Source: JAUNST01 sp964452285
GTDB taxonomy: Bacteria; Patescibacteriota; Microgenomatia; UBA1400; PJMF01
Reading direction: 5' to 3'
NCBI GenBank assembly: GCA_964452285.1
Contig: CAYVKW010000013.1
Coordinates: 1 to 26,958 of the forward strand
Length of the DNA stretch: 26,958 bases
Program-made: the position numbers and the translations under genes
Shown: piece after piece, positions 1 to 7,302 of the stretch
Position numbering within the stretch: the first letter of the stretch is position 1
Layout of the letters: the number at the start of each line of letters is the position of its first letter
Notes under the pieces: generated by a model
What the model saw: the letters and a program-made list of their open reading frames with translations, nothing else
Told to the model about the DNA's origin: nothing
Databases searched by the model: none

Positions 1-69
1 AGATTTGACTATCCATACGTGATGCCAATGATGCGATATATAAAACAATTAATAGAAAATATTGTGTAA
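1..69 (+). CDS. hrcA: Heat-inducible transcription repressor HrcA, 3' end only
   Basis: Frame 1 is open from the first base and stops with TAA at 67-69, giving 22 residues that include FDYPYVMPMMRYIKQLIE. This matches the known end of HrcA, where a Gly-Pro-x-Arg-Met-Asp-Tyr stretch is followed by a helix ending the protein. HrcA represses heat-shock genes by binding CIRCE operators. The body of the gene lies outside the window. It sits 14 nt before grpE on the same strand, the usual hrcA-grpE order, and that context is the main support for so short a fragment. Confidence 0.7.
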   Translation, partial: RFDYPYVMPMMRYIKQLIENIV

Positions 70-83
70 AATAGGGTAAGACT

Positions 84-617
84 ATGACAGAAGAAAATAA
101 AAGAGAAAAAAAGACCGACGAAATGACGGCGGAAGGAAAAAGAGAGACTGACAAAGAAAAAGAGAGTAAAGAATGTTGGAAAGAGGAAAAAGAGGTGGAA
201 AAATGGCGAGCGGCGGCGGAGGCGCAAAAAGCGGAAGCGCAAAGATGTGCCGAACAGGCGGCGCGAGCCCTAGCTGACTATCAAAACCTATTGCGCCGCC
301 AAAAAGAAGAACAAGGAAAAATGGTGCAGGTAGCAAGAACAGTAATTTTCGAAAGTTTATTGCAACCATTAACTCATTTGTCTTTGGCGGCGCGAAATCT
401 AAATGACCAAGGTCTAAACATGGTGATTAATCAATTTTGGCAGACTTTGCACGAGCAAGGATTAAAAGAAGTGCAGCCAATTGGAGAAAAATTTAATCCG
501 GAAACAATGGAAGCAATGGAAAAAATCGGAGAAGGAGAAATGGTCAAAGAAGTGATGTCGCCAGGTTATATGTTGGGAGATCAAGTAATTCAAGTGGCGC
601 GAGTGAAGGTAGGGTAA
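84..617 (+). CDS. grpE: GrpE, nucleotide exchange factor for DnaK
   Basis: 177 residues. GrpE acts in the cytoplasm as a dimer and opens the DnaK nucleotide site to release ADP. Residues 1-75 are charged, rich in Lys and Glu, and continue into a long helix, as in the family's coiled-coil stalk. The segment ADYQNLLRRQKEE (about residues 84-96) is the typical end of the stalk. The C-terminal beta domain shows GEKFNPETMEAM and the end motif VMSPGYMLGDQVIQVARVKV, both diagnostic. The start ATG lies 14 nt after the hrcA stop, with only a weak purine-rich site before it (agggtaag). The usual dnaK neighbour is absent: the next gene is convergent and unrelated. Confidence 0.95.
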   Translation: MTEENKREKKTDEMTAEGKRETDKEKESKECWKEEKEVEKWRAAAEAQKAEAQRCAEQAARALADYQNLLRRQKEEQGKMVQVARTVIFESLLQPLTHLSLAARNLNDQGLNMVINQFWQTLHEQGLKEVQPIGEKFNPETMEAMEKIGEGEMVKEVMSPGYMLGDQVIQVARVKVG

Positions 618-631
618 AAAAACTGCTCGCA

Positions 632-1639
632 TTATTTCCAGATTTCTTCAGAAGAAAGGTGGTCGATAAGTGAATCATAGGCGAAGTCTTGAGAAATAGC
701 GTCTTCAAAAATTTCACGATCGTAATCAATCTGATTTTCTGAAACTATTACTAATTGTCCGTCCTCGTTGAGACCGACGCTCAATGTTTGAGCTTGATCT
801 TTGGGATTATAAAGTGTGGCAGACCAATTGCCATTTAATTCTAGTCTGTCTGAATAATATAACTGACCACTAGAATTCGAAATTTGGTTATAAGTGACTT
901 GTTCTTCATTCTCAATGACTACTCGATAGCCTCTACATAAACCAAGATTGAGATCGCAATCTTTTCCTTGAAATGACATGTCCGATCCTACTCTTTTTAA
1001 TTCAATCGAAATATGTTTGTGACCACTGCGTTCATTATCACTGGAATAAATACAAACTTCTGTATCAGAATATTCTGAGTAAGGCATACAAACCTCAGGC
1101 TCTTCTTCCGTAAGTGCTGAGTTTGTAAAGCACGAGACACTTTGTCCGTTCACATTATAACCAACAGCAGTGTAACTATAAGAGCCACCGTCACTATCAT
1201 TTAAGTAACCACTGGCATTACCGCAAGCGGCTCCAATTGCGGTGCAGCGATAGCAGGTAGCGGAAGCGGTAGTCGTTGTTTTTCTTTTTCCTGAGCCAGT
1301 AGTACAGGTATTGGTAAGGACAGAAATTGAAACAGCTGGTCCGTCTGGACCTTCGCAGGACGGATAATTCTCTGACCAAGCACCTGAACATTTAGGAGCC
1401 TCACAAGTGCCAGCTCCACCGCCGCCACCGCTACAACTGGAAGAGTCAGAACATTCTTCATAAATGTTGCCGTCACTATCTTCACAAGTCAGCAAATGTT
1501 GACCTGGACAAAGACCATTGTCAGAATCGGCTAAAAGACTATCGTCGCTATAGACAGAAGAAGAAAAGAGAAAGAATGAAAAAATGAAAAGGAATACGAG
1601 TTGTTGATATTTATAAAAGATAAAGTGATTATGATGCAT
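632..1639 (-). CDS. Secreted cysteine-rich protein of unknown function
   Basis: 335 residues; no family recognised. The N-terminus has a strongly hydrophobic stretch (about residues 8-28, rich in Phe and Leu) ending at SSSVYS, a likely signal peptide cut near residue 31. The mature part has 16 cysteines, most of them in residues 43-190, suggesting disulfide-stabilised extracellular modules. There is a Gly run (CSGGGGGAGTC) and Ser/Thr-rich spacers. The last third lacks cysteines, looks beta-rich and then acidic. It follows the FISUMP gene by 28 nt on the same strand, so the two are probably co-transcribed. Its 3' end converges on grpE with 14 nt between. A cell-surface or adhesion role is inference only. 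Confidence 0.6.
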   Translation of the reverse strand: MHHNHFIFYKYQQLVFLFIFSFFLFSSSVYSDDSLLADSDNGLCPGQHLLTCEDSDGNIYEECSDSSSCSGGGGGAGTCEAPKCSGAWSENYPSCEGPDGPAVSISVLTNTCTTGSGKRKTTTTASATCYRCTAIGAACGNASGYLNDSDGGSYSYTAVGYNVNGQSVSCFTNSALTEEEPEVCMPYSEYSDTEVCIYSSDNERSGHKHISIELKRVGSDMSFQGKDCDLNLGLCRGYRVVIENEEQVTYNQISNSSGQLYYSDRLELNGNWSATLYNPKDQAQTLSVGLNEDGQLVIVSENQIDYDREIFEDAISQDFAYDSLIDHLSSEEIWK

Positions 1640-1667
1640 AATTAAATTTCCAATCGCAACTTTTAAT

Positions 1668-2723
1668 TTATTTTAACAGGCAACGGAGAGAAAGAGCGTC
1701 TGACTTTGATCTTTGAGACAAAGGATTCACCGTGGTCCGAGAAAAAGCGAGACTGGCTGCCAGATCAGAGGTATTCTGAGAGCTGGTCCAAATTGCCCCA
1801 AGTTGGTTATTGCCCACTAAGCGCTTTTCCTGATTATATGAAGCCGTAAAAGTACCAGTTAATAGTCCGTGCCACTGGTTGGTAGTTTGCCAGAAATCTT
1901 CTTGACCAGTGCCAGTACTAGTTGCTTGATCCCAAGTGTAACCAGTAGTTAAATGTAAAGCAATGAAAGAATGTTCACTGACATCTTCTGGCAGCTGCCA
2001 GCCAGCTGGACACAGGCCTTGAACTCCTTCAGCATGAGAAGTGTCGCCACCAACATAGGCAGTTAAATCTTGCGTAGCAGCTGCCCAATTGTAAAGATAA
2101 CCACAATTGCCGAATTCAGAAAAAGTACATAAATTAGGGTTGCCGTTACTGTCATTTTGCGCCGGATTAATACAATTGCCAATGAGAGTCAGAGTAGAAA
2201 ACATCGGATCATTCAATCCATTAGTCGAAGTAGCAGCAATACCATCAACAGAATTAGCTTCACGCCAATAATTGAGGTCAGTAGGATCTGTTTTTTCAGC
2301 ACAAAAATCTGAATGGCCATCAAGACCACCACCGTAGGCTAAGTTATCAACCATCCAGCAATTATTGTCCATAAAACGACGAACGCGATATAATTTACCA
2401 TCGCGTTCGTCTTTTAAAGTAATGGTTTTCCCGTTTTTATTGCAATCGTTGCCAAGAGAGCAAAGAGGCAAAGCTTGGCAGTCTTCTTTAGTGAATGACT
2501 GGAGAGTTTTAACTGTTTGTAGACTTTGGTTAATTTGGTTATTAGTTTTTTGAGAGGGATTTCTTGATAAAAAGAAGAAAATTAAACCAACGACGATTAA
2601 ACTGCTCAGAAGGATAGTAATAATAGGCCAGAGACGAGATTGATTTGATTTATTAGTTGATGATGGAAGGGGAGCAATAGTATGATCATTACGTATAGAA
2701 TAAAAAAGTGGATTTAATGGCAT
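1668..2723 (-). CDS. Membrane-anchored protein with FISUMP-type domain
   Basis: 351 residues from the ATG at 2723. Residues 1-31 are polar, then IITILLSSLIVVGLIFFFL (about 32-52) forms one membrane anchor. The remainder is predicted extracellular and fits the FISUMP family (Fibrobacter succinogenes major paralogous domain): a DERDGKLYRVRRFMDNNCWMVDN-like opening (two pieces, RDGKLYRV and NCWMVDNLAYGG), a tyrosine/asparagine-rich centre (CGYLYNWAAA), then GLCPAGWQLP and a serine-rich end. Such domains occur on surface proteins, often in CPR genomes, with unknown ligands. I preferred ATG 2723 to the in-frame TTG at 2792 because a promoter-like box lies between them, with its -35 on top of the TTG. 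No clear Shine-Dalgarno is visible. Confidence 0.7.
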   Translation of the reverse strand: MPLNPLFYSIRNDHTIAPLPSSTNKSNQSRLWPIITILLSSLIVVGLIFFFLSRNPSQKTNNQINQSLQTVKTLQSFTKEDCQALPLCSLGNDCNKNGKTITLKDERDGKLYRVRRFMDNNCWMVDNLAYGGGLDGHSDFCAEKTDPTDLNYWREANSVDGIAATSTNGLNDPMFSTLTLIGNCINPAQNDSNGNPNLCTFSEFGNCGYLYNWAAATQDLTAYVGGDTSHAEGVQGLCPAGWQLPEDVSEHSFIALHLTTGYTWDQATSTGTGQEDFWQTTNQWHGLLTGTFTASYNQEKRLVGNNQLGAIWTSSQNTSDLAASLAFSRTTVNPLSQRSKSDALSLRCLLK

Positions 2724-2764
2724 TAGTAAATGTTGATACTTTTGAGTAATTTTTAATTGGTTTA

Positions 2765-2792
2765 ATTTTAACAAAATTTGAGTAAATATCAA
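2765..2792 (-). promoter_or_regulatory. Probable promoter of the FISUMP/Cys-rich operon
   Basis: On the minus strand a TTGATA box (2787-2792) is followed after 16 nt by an extended -10, TGtTAAAAT (hexamer at 2765-2770). The start point would be near 2758, about 35 nt before ATG 2723. It was found by eye. Confidence 0.45.
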
Positions 2793-2822
2793 ATAGATAA
2801 ATATCTTATAATTTTTGATTAT

Positions 2823-2851
2823 TTGACATAAATGGTAATTTATGATACAAT
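2823..2851 (+). promoter_or_regulatory. Strong sigma70-type promoter for the small secreted protein
   Basis: TTGACA at 2823-2828, a 17-nt spacer, then TACAAT at 2846-2851 preceded by TGa (extended -10). The expected start is near 2858, giving a 5' leader of about 145 nt before the ATG at 3003. Confidence 0.7.
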
Positions 2852-2872
2852 AAAGCGTAGTCTTTCCGCCGA

Positions 2873-2905
2873 TTTATATATTTTCAATTTGCGAAAATAT
2901 ATAAA
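2873..2905 (+). promoter_or_regulatory. AU-rich hairpin in the 5' leader
   Basis: A perfect 13-bp inverted repeat, tttatatattttc / gaaaatatataaa, with a 7-nt loop. It lies about 15 nt after the predicted transcript start. There is no U-tract after it, so a terminator is unlikely. It may stabilise the mRNA 5' end. Confidence 0.45.
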
Positions 2906-3002
2906 AAGAGATAAGGAAGATGAAGAGTTTAGGATTATAAATCCAAAACGCTGTTTAAAAATTTGTTAGTTAAGTTCTGAAAGAAAATGGAGGGTTTTTG
3001 GA

Positions 3003-3557
3003 ATGAAAAAACAGAGATTAACATCAATGGTGCTATGCGTGCTTTTCTGTCTAAATGTGTTCAACACTGCAAATGCCAGCGAGAAACCTTTGCTAGTTGT
3101 TTTTACAAAGCAGCTAGATGAAGCAGTTGGATTACTCTGGAATCAGATTACACAAAAGGAAAGAGGAAATTCTACTTTTGAGGAAATTAGTTCCGATATG
3201 CAAACTTCAATAATGGTAAAAGAAGGAGAAGTAGTTTCAGTTGAAGCTAAAAACTTGCAATTAATATTAGATGAGGAACAATTATTAAACTTATGTCAGA
3301 CGAAAAAAAGTTTATTAAATCTAGCCTATGTAATAATTCCTCACGATGGGGAATTATTTTGGATCACAACAGATGCGGAAATAAATATATGCGTATATCG
3401 AGAATGGGGTCCAAATTTTTTCAATGAATGTTCGCACATGGCAAAGATTGCGGAACATAATGAAAATCTGGCTTTGATTTTAAGCAACGGAGAAGTGACA
3501 ACGCAAGCGACAGTGAAAATGAGAGATGAAGTTGTTTTTGTTATTCCCAAAGATTAA
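3003..3557 (+). CDS. Small secreted protein of unknown function
   Basis: 184 residues; not recognised. The N-terminus is a clear Sec signal peptide: MKKQR, a hydrophobic core (about residues 8-20), then NTANA-SE, so cleavage near residue 26. The mature protein of about 158 residues has three cysteines (LNLCQTK, INICVYREW and FNECSHM), with no repeats. The start is set by a good Shine-Dalgarno, GGAGG at 2989-2993, 9 nt before the ATG. It has its own strong promoter, a leader of about 145 nt and a strong terminator, so it is a single-gene unit that is probably well expressed. Function cannot be inferred from what is visible. Confidence 0.75.
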   Translation: MKKQRLTSMVLCVLFCLNVFNTANASEKPLLVVFTKQLDEAVGLLWNQITQKERGNSTFEEISSDMQTSIMVKEGEVVSVEAKNLQLILDEEQLLNLCQTKKSLLNLAYVIIPHDGELFWITTDAEINICVYREWGPNFFNECSHMAKIAEHNENLALILSNGEVTTQATVKMRDEVVFVIPKD

Positions 3558-3578
3558 ATAATTAATACTAACAAGTTT

Positions 3579-3609
3579 ACCGGCGTTAAAAATAACGCCG
3601 GTTTTTTAT
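3579..3609 (+). terminator. Rho-independent terminator, possibly bidirectional
   Basis: A perfect 10-bp stem, accggcgtta / taacgccggt (3579-3588 and 3593-3602), with loop aaaa, followed by ttttt at 3603-3607. It serves the upstream plus-strand gene. The convergent minus-strand GT2 gene stops at 3606, right against the same stem, so the hairpin may also stop transcripts from that side, although the T run there is poor. Confidence 0.9.
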
Positions 3610-4457
3610 TTCGCAGAAGGTGAGTTATTTTTTTCCACAAAGCAATTATCGCTACAATTGCTTTTTTTGTCGCGGCCGAGCCAAACTGGCCAGCGGCGTT
3701 GTTTGACGATAAAAATTCCCAGGGCTAAATAATCTCCCAGATGTGAGATGAGCAAAATCAGAGGATTGTCGATAGTCAAACGACGCCAAAGAATGTAAAC
3801 AGCGTGCTTAAAACCAGTTAAAAATAATTGTTGTTTGCTTTGCCCTTTGCGAACTTTGTGATCGATGTGCCACTCGCCAAAACGAATAAAAGGATTAACT
3901 AGAGCGCTCAATTTAATTTCAGGTGAAAAGTTCCAACCGCCTTGAGAAAAATCCATAGACTGGACGACAGAGCGGCGGACGACCCACATGCCGCTTAAAA
4001 TGTCTTTGATAGGATACCAGTAAAGAACTAGAACTTCCAAATTGAGTAAACAGACGCCAAATTGACGAATAGAAGAAATGGCGTAAGAGCGCCGCAAAGG
4101 GAAACGGTTGCAAGAAACAAAGTCGAGTCGGCGGCGCTCTAAATGATTGATCGCACCTACAATTTGTTCCACGGGATAAGTCCCGTCAGCGTCCATACTG
4201 ACAATGTAATCACCGGTAGCCAAACTGAAACCACGTTGATAGGCAAAACCATAACCGATATTTTGACGGTCAGTTCTATTTTCGCTGACAGTCAGACAAC
4301 CAAAACTTTTAGCAATAGCGACTGTATCGTCAGTGGAACAATTATCGACAATAATAATTTCATCGGCAATTTTCTGCAAGCGTGGAATTAAAGATGTCAA
4401 AACTTTAGCCTCATTGCGAGCCGGCAAAATAACAGTAATTTTTTTATTGTTGAGCAT
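3606..4457 (-). CDS. GT2-family glycosyltransferase, dolichyl-phosphate-mannose-synthase-like
   Basis: 283 residues. The N-terminal GT-A fold is plain: ITVILPARNEAKVL (residues 7-20), EIIIVDNCSTDDT (about 33-45), and the metal-binding motif DADGTYP in VSMDADG (about 87-96). Family members move a sugar from a nucleotide donor to a polyprenyl phosphate or similar lipid at the inner membrane face. The C-terminal 80 residues have a hydrophobic stretch (NPLILLISHLGDYLALGIFI) that may touch or cross the membrane. It is the last gene of a three-gene run, 16 nt after a GT-C-like membrane protein. A lipid-linked sugar made here and used by that protein would be a coherent pair. The sugar is unknown. 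Confidence 0.85.
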   Translation of the reverse strand: MLNNKKITVILPARNEAKVLTSLIPRLQKIADEIIIVDNCSTDDTVAIAKSFGCLTVSENRTDRQNIGYGFAYQRGFSLATGDYIVSMDADGTYPVEQIVGAINHLERRRLDFVSCNRFPLRRSYAISSIRQFGVCLLNLEVLVLYWYPIKDILSGMWVVRRSVVQSMDFSQGGWNFSPEIKLSALVNPFIRFGEWHIDHKVRKGQSKQQLFLTGFKHAVYILWRRLTIDNPLILLISHLGDYLALGIFIVKQRRWPVWLGRDKKSNCSDNCFVEKNNSPSAK

Positions 4458-4473
4458 ATTTAACTAACTAACA

Positions 4474-6408
4474 TTATATAACAAAAGACTGACAAGCGGG
4501 AGGGTCACTTAAATCAACTTCTAAAATGACCATGTAGGGACTTTCGTAAATAGCATTGATTTTGGGTGATTTTTTGAGGCTTTCAATAAAATATAAATTG
4601 CGCAAAGATAAGTTATTAGGCGACCAAACATTGTAATTAAAAAGTAATTTGTCAGCCAAATCGGATTGCAACCACAAGAATGAACGACCACTTAAAGCAA
4701 GCAGTTTCTTGTCAGTTGTTTGTGTCAAAGAGTCACTGATGTTAATTAAGCTGCAAAGAAAATTTTCTATGCTAGTGGAACGATAAAGGTTGGCAATTAA
4801 AGTCCGATTTTCTCTGGTACCGTAAGCGCCGCCCGCACTATTGACGCCAGAAAGACCTTCCAAAATATGCTGAGTGGCGGGATCAGAGATCAAAAGCACC
4901 GATTGTCCCGAATAGCGCTGCCAAAGAAAGTCAGCAATGGCTGCGTCTTCAGCAGTCGAATGAGTCCATTGACCTTGGTAATTAAGGTCAATTTTCCAAT
5001 AATAACAATTGGCAACAAAATTGATAAAAAACGCGCCGACGGCAAAAGCAAAAATAATAATTTTGGTGCGCCAATGCCGAAAACGCTGAAGAAACCAAAG
5101 TAAGGCAATGGCAGCGCTTAAATCATAAAAAAAGCGGAAAAGAGTAAAAAACTTAGCGGCGTAAGGGAAATGACTGAAAAGAATGCCAGTGGAAATAAGA
5201 AAACCGCCAAGAAAAAAACAGCTGGGGGCAGTAGGACGACGGAAAAAACGGATAGCTGTCAAAGCAAAACCGGCAAGAATTAAAATCAAACCAAGAAAAC
5301 CGTAAAAACGGTAAAGATTGGTCAAAGTCGTGGAAAGATCAAAAATATAATTGGCGGCTTCGCCGCGATTAATAGCAGAGAGATCAAGACGATAAGAAAT
5401 GAAAACGCCGGCAAGAGTCAGGAAAATAAGAGCCAGCAGTAAAAAGGGCTGAAAAGAAGAACGGCGCAACCGCGGAAAACGCCAATAAATAAAAGTCCCA
5501 ACAAAACATAAAGCAGCAAAAGTACCGATGACAAAATGATTGAGAATAGTAAAAAACAAGCCAAGCGGCAAAAGCCACCAAGAAATTGATTGTTGAGTGC
5601 GTCCACGATGAATAAGATCGGCAAAAAGCAAAATTGACCAAACAGCAGTAAAAGTTTGGGGCAGCAAAAACAAACTAGTAAAAGAGACAGCGGAATCAAA
5701 AACAAAGGCAGCAATAAAAAGGGCGAGAAAAGTTAATTTTTTGCTTTGGAAAAGACTTTGAGTAAAAGCTAGGGTGGCAAAGAGGAAAAGGAGTAAATGG
5801 ATAAAACTGGCATACTGCCAAAAATCGATGATAGCTAAAGAATCTAATTGTTGAGGTCCTTGCGCCAGCGCAAGATTGAGATGAAAAGCAGGTGGATAGC
5901 TCAAAAAACCAAAAGTGTCAGAAATTTCATTAATAAAAAAAGAAAATTGACCAAGACGGATGTCGTCGGCGAGCAACTGATGTTGATAATAATCCCAATT
6001 AAGAGGCTGAGGGCTTTTGGCCAGCCAAATATAATAAGTGGAAAAAGCCAGAGCAAAAATGGTGGCGATAAAAACTAAATTAGAAATTTGGAGACGCCAG
6101 CGAATAAAAAAAAGGCTAATAAAATTGAGTAAAAAAGAGAAGTAAAAGCAGTAAGTAATGGTTTGGTAGAGAAAGGAGAAAAATTGGGAAGAAGGAATAA
6201 AAGACATGTAATGAAAAAAAAGCGCGAAGGCAAAAATAAAAAGTTCGCCGCCAGCAAAGTACCAAGGAGTGCGCCACCAACTGTCATGTAAATGCTGCTG
6301 GCGGCCTTGCAAAATAGGAATGAAAGCAAAAAGGAGATAAAGAGCTCGACCGATAAGGAAAGGAACTAAGAAAAATTTGCAGGCAGCTAAAATAAGGGTG
6401 GAAATCAT
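4474..6408 (-). CDS. Polytopic membrane protein, GT-C-like glycosyltransferase candidate
   Basis: 644 residues. More than ten hydrophobic segments fill residues 1-480; a soluble tail of about 160 residues follows. The pattern of many helices, an acidic extracellular loop after the first few of them (NWDYY at 138-142 and LLADDI at 145-150), and a soluble C-terminal domain resembles GT-C enzymes, which use lipid-phosphate sugars outside the membrane. No exact family signature is seen, so the call rests on topology and context. The tail contains SVLLISDPATQHILEGLSGV and GGAYGTRENRT. The start overlaps the stop of the upstream gene by ATGA, implying coupled translation, and a GT2 enzyme follows. 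Confidence 0.55.
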   Translation of the reverse strand: MISTLILAACKFFLVPFLIGRALYLLFAFIPILQGRQQHLHDSWWRTPWYFAGGELFIFAFALFFHYMSFIPSSQFFSFLYQTITYCFYFSFLLNFISLFFIRWRLQISNLVFIATIFALAFSTYYIWLAKSPQPLNWDYYQHQLLADDIRLGQFSFFINEISDTFGFLSYPPAFHLNLALAQGPQQLDSLAIIDFWQYASFIHLLLFLFATLAFTQSLFQSKKLTFLALFIAAFVFDSAVSFTSLFLLPQTFTAVWSILLFADLIHRGRTQQSISWWLLPLGLFFTILNHFVIGTFAALCFVGTFIYWRFPRLRRSSFQPFLLLALIFLTLAGVFISYRLDLSAINRGEAANYIFDLSTTLTNLYRFYGFLGLILILAGFALTAIRFFRRPTAPSCFFLGGFLISTGILFSHFPYAAKFFTLFRFFYDLSAAIALLWFLQRFRHWRTKIIIFAFAVGAFFINFVANCYYWKIDLNYQGQWTHSTAEDAAIADFLWQRYSGQSVLLISDPATQHILEGLSGVNSAGGAYGTRENRTLIANLYRSTSIENFLCSLINISDSLTQTTDKKLLALSGRSFLWLQSDLADKLLFNYNVWSPNNLSLRNLYFIESLKKSPKINAIYESPYMVILEVDLSDPPACQSFVI

Positions 6409-7259
6409 AAATGAATCTCCTGAGATAAATCTAGAAATGTGTCAAAAGAGCAAAGAGTGAAAGAAAGGGTGAAAGGAGATGCAGCGGAAACTGAGCTAGA
6501 AGAAGAAAGTGGCGATTCGATGATAATTAGACGATTGGTTTGATCAAATTTTAAGAGATTGGGGCTGTCAATTTTCAAGAGTAAAAATCCTGATCCATCA
6601 AGATTTTTTAAGACTAAAGTGTGAACATCGGGCAAGAAAAGAGTTTGAGGATAAATTTGTGGCGCTAATAATTCTTGATTGTAGACACGAGAGAAAACGT
6701 CGAGGTCGGCTTGAGAATTGGCACTAAAAAGTTGGAAAGTAGTGGGAGAAAAAACAAAATCAGTATCATTAAAACTCAGCGCAGTGCCAATACTAGTAGG
6801 AGAAATAGAGGCTGGCCAAGTGAGAGTTTTGACCACTTTCAAACATTGAGGAGTTAGCTGATTAGCTTGATAAATAAGCGAAGTGTCGTCTTTAAGGAAA
6901 CTATAAGTAAGAGGCGGTTGCCCAAAGTAATTTTCTAAAACAGCAGTGGTCAAATGAACAGGAGAAGGCTGAAAAGTGATTTTCACCGAAGAATCTGAAT
7001 CGTCAGGAGACCAATGAGCTTGAATTTTGCCGTCAATAACTAAGTAATCATTGTAGGGAGAAAGATTATAAAAATTTTGATAACGATGATTTTCAAAAAC
7101 CCCAAAACCTTGACGATAACTACTGATTTCATGATTGCCAAAAGGTAAACGAGCAAAGTTGCTAGGGCGCGTCAAAAAAAAGATGCTCATAATCAAAATG
7201 CAAAGAAAAGCGCCAAGCAAAAATGCTTTAAGCCAAAATTGACGAGTACGGACAGACAT
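6405..7259 (-). CDS. Single-anchor extracytoplasmic protein of unknown function, glycan operon
   Basis: 284 residues, not recognised. A short basic N-terminus (MSVRTRQFWLK) is followed by one hydrophobic helix (residues 12-30), then a soluble, probably extracytoplasmic domain rich in aromatic residues, Ser and Thr. There is one pair of cysteines far apart (TPQCLK and TLCSFD). A serine run lies near residues 252-259. It is the first gene of a three-gene operon, and its TGA overlaps the next ATG. The predicted -10 ends only 6 nt before the ATG, so the mRNA is probably leaderless. A helper to the GT-C-like protein is inference. Confidence 0.6.
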   Translation of the reverse strand: MSVRTRQFWLKAFLLGAFLCILIMSIFFLTRPSNFARLPFGNHEISSYRQGFGVFENHRYQNFYNLSPYNDYLVIDGKIQAHWSPDDSDSSVKITFQPSPVHLTTAVLENYFGQPPLTYSFLKDDTSLIYQANQLTPQCLKVVKTLTWPASISPTSIGTALSFNDTDFVFSPTTFQLFSANSQADLDVFSRVYNQELLAPQIYPQTLFLPDVHTLVLKNLDGSGFLLLKIDSPNLLKFDQTNRLIIIESPLSSSSSVSAASPFTLSFTLCSFDTFLDLSQEIHL

Positions 7260-7265
7260 AAGTTT

Positions 7266-7295
7266 ATTTTAGCATAAAAATATGATAAGATACAA
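7266..7295 (-). promoter_or_regulatory. Promoter of the glycan operon, leaderless geometry
   Basis: On the minus strand TTGTAT (7290-7295), an 18-nt spacer, then extended -10 TGcTAAAAT (hexamer 7266-7271). Counting 7 nt on gives a start at the A of the ATG (7259). Only 43 bp separate the two divergent starts, so this promoter must overlap whatever drives the GT4 gene. Confidence 0.55.
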
Positions 7296-7302
7296 ACCGA
7301 AG

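Noticed and set aside
2724..2792. TTG start at 2792 for the FISUMP protein
   Set aside because: The added residues have no function visible, and the TTG overlaps the -35 of a promoter-like sequence whose transcript would begin downstream.
7282..7302. ATG at 7282 for the GT4 enzyme
   Set aside because: The family begins at the later MKILLLTPYF, and 7282 lies inside an AT-rich TATGAT box.
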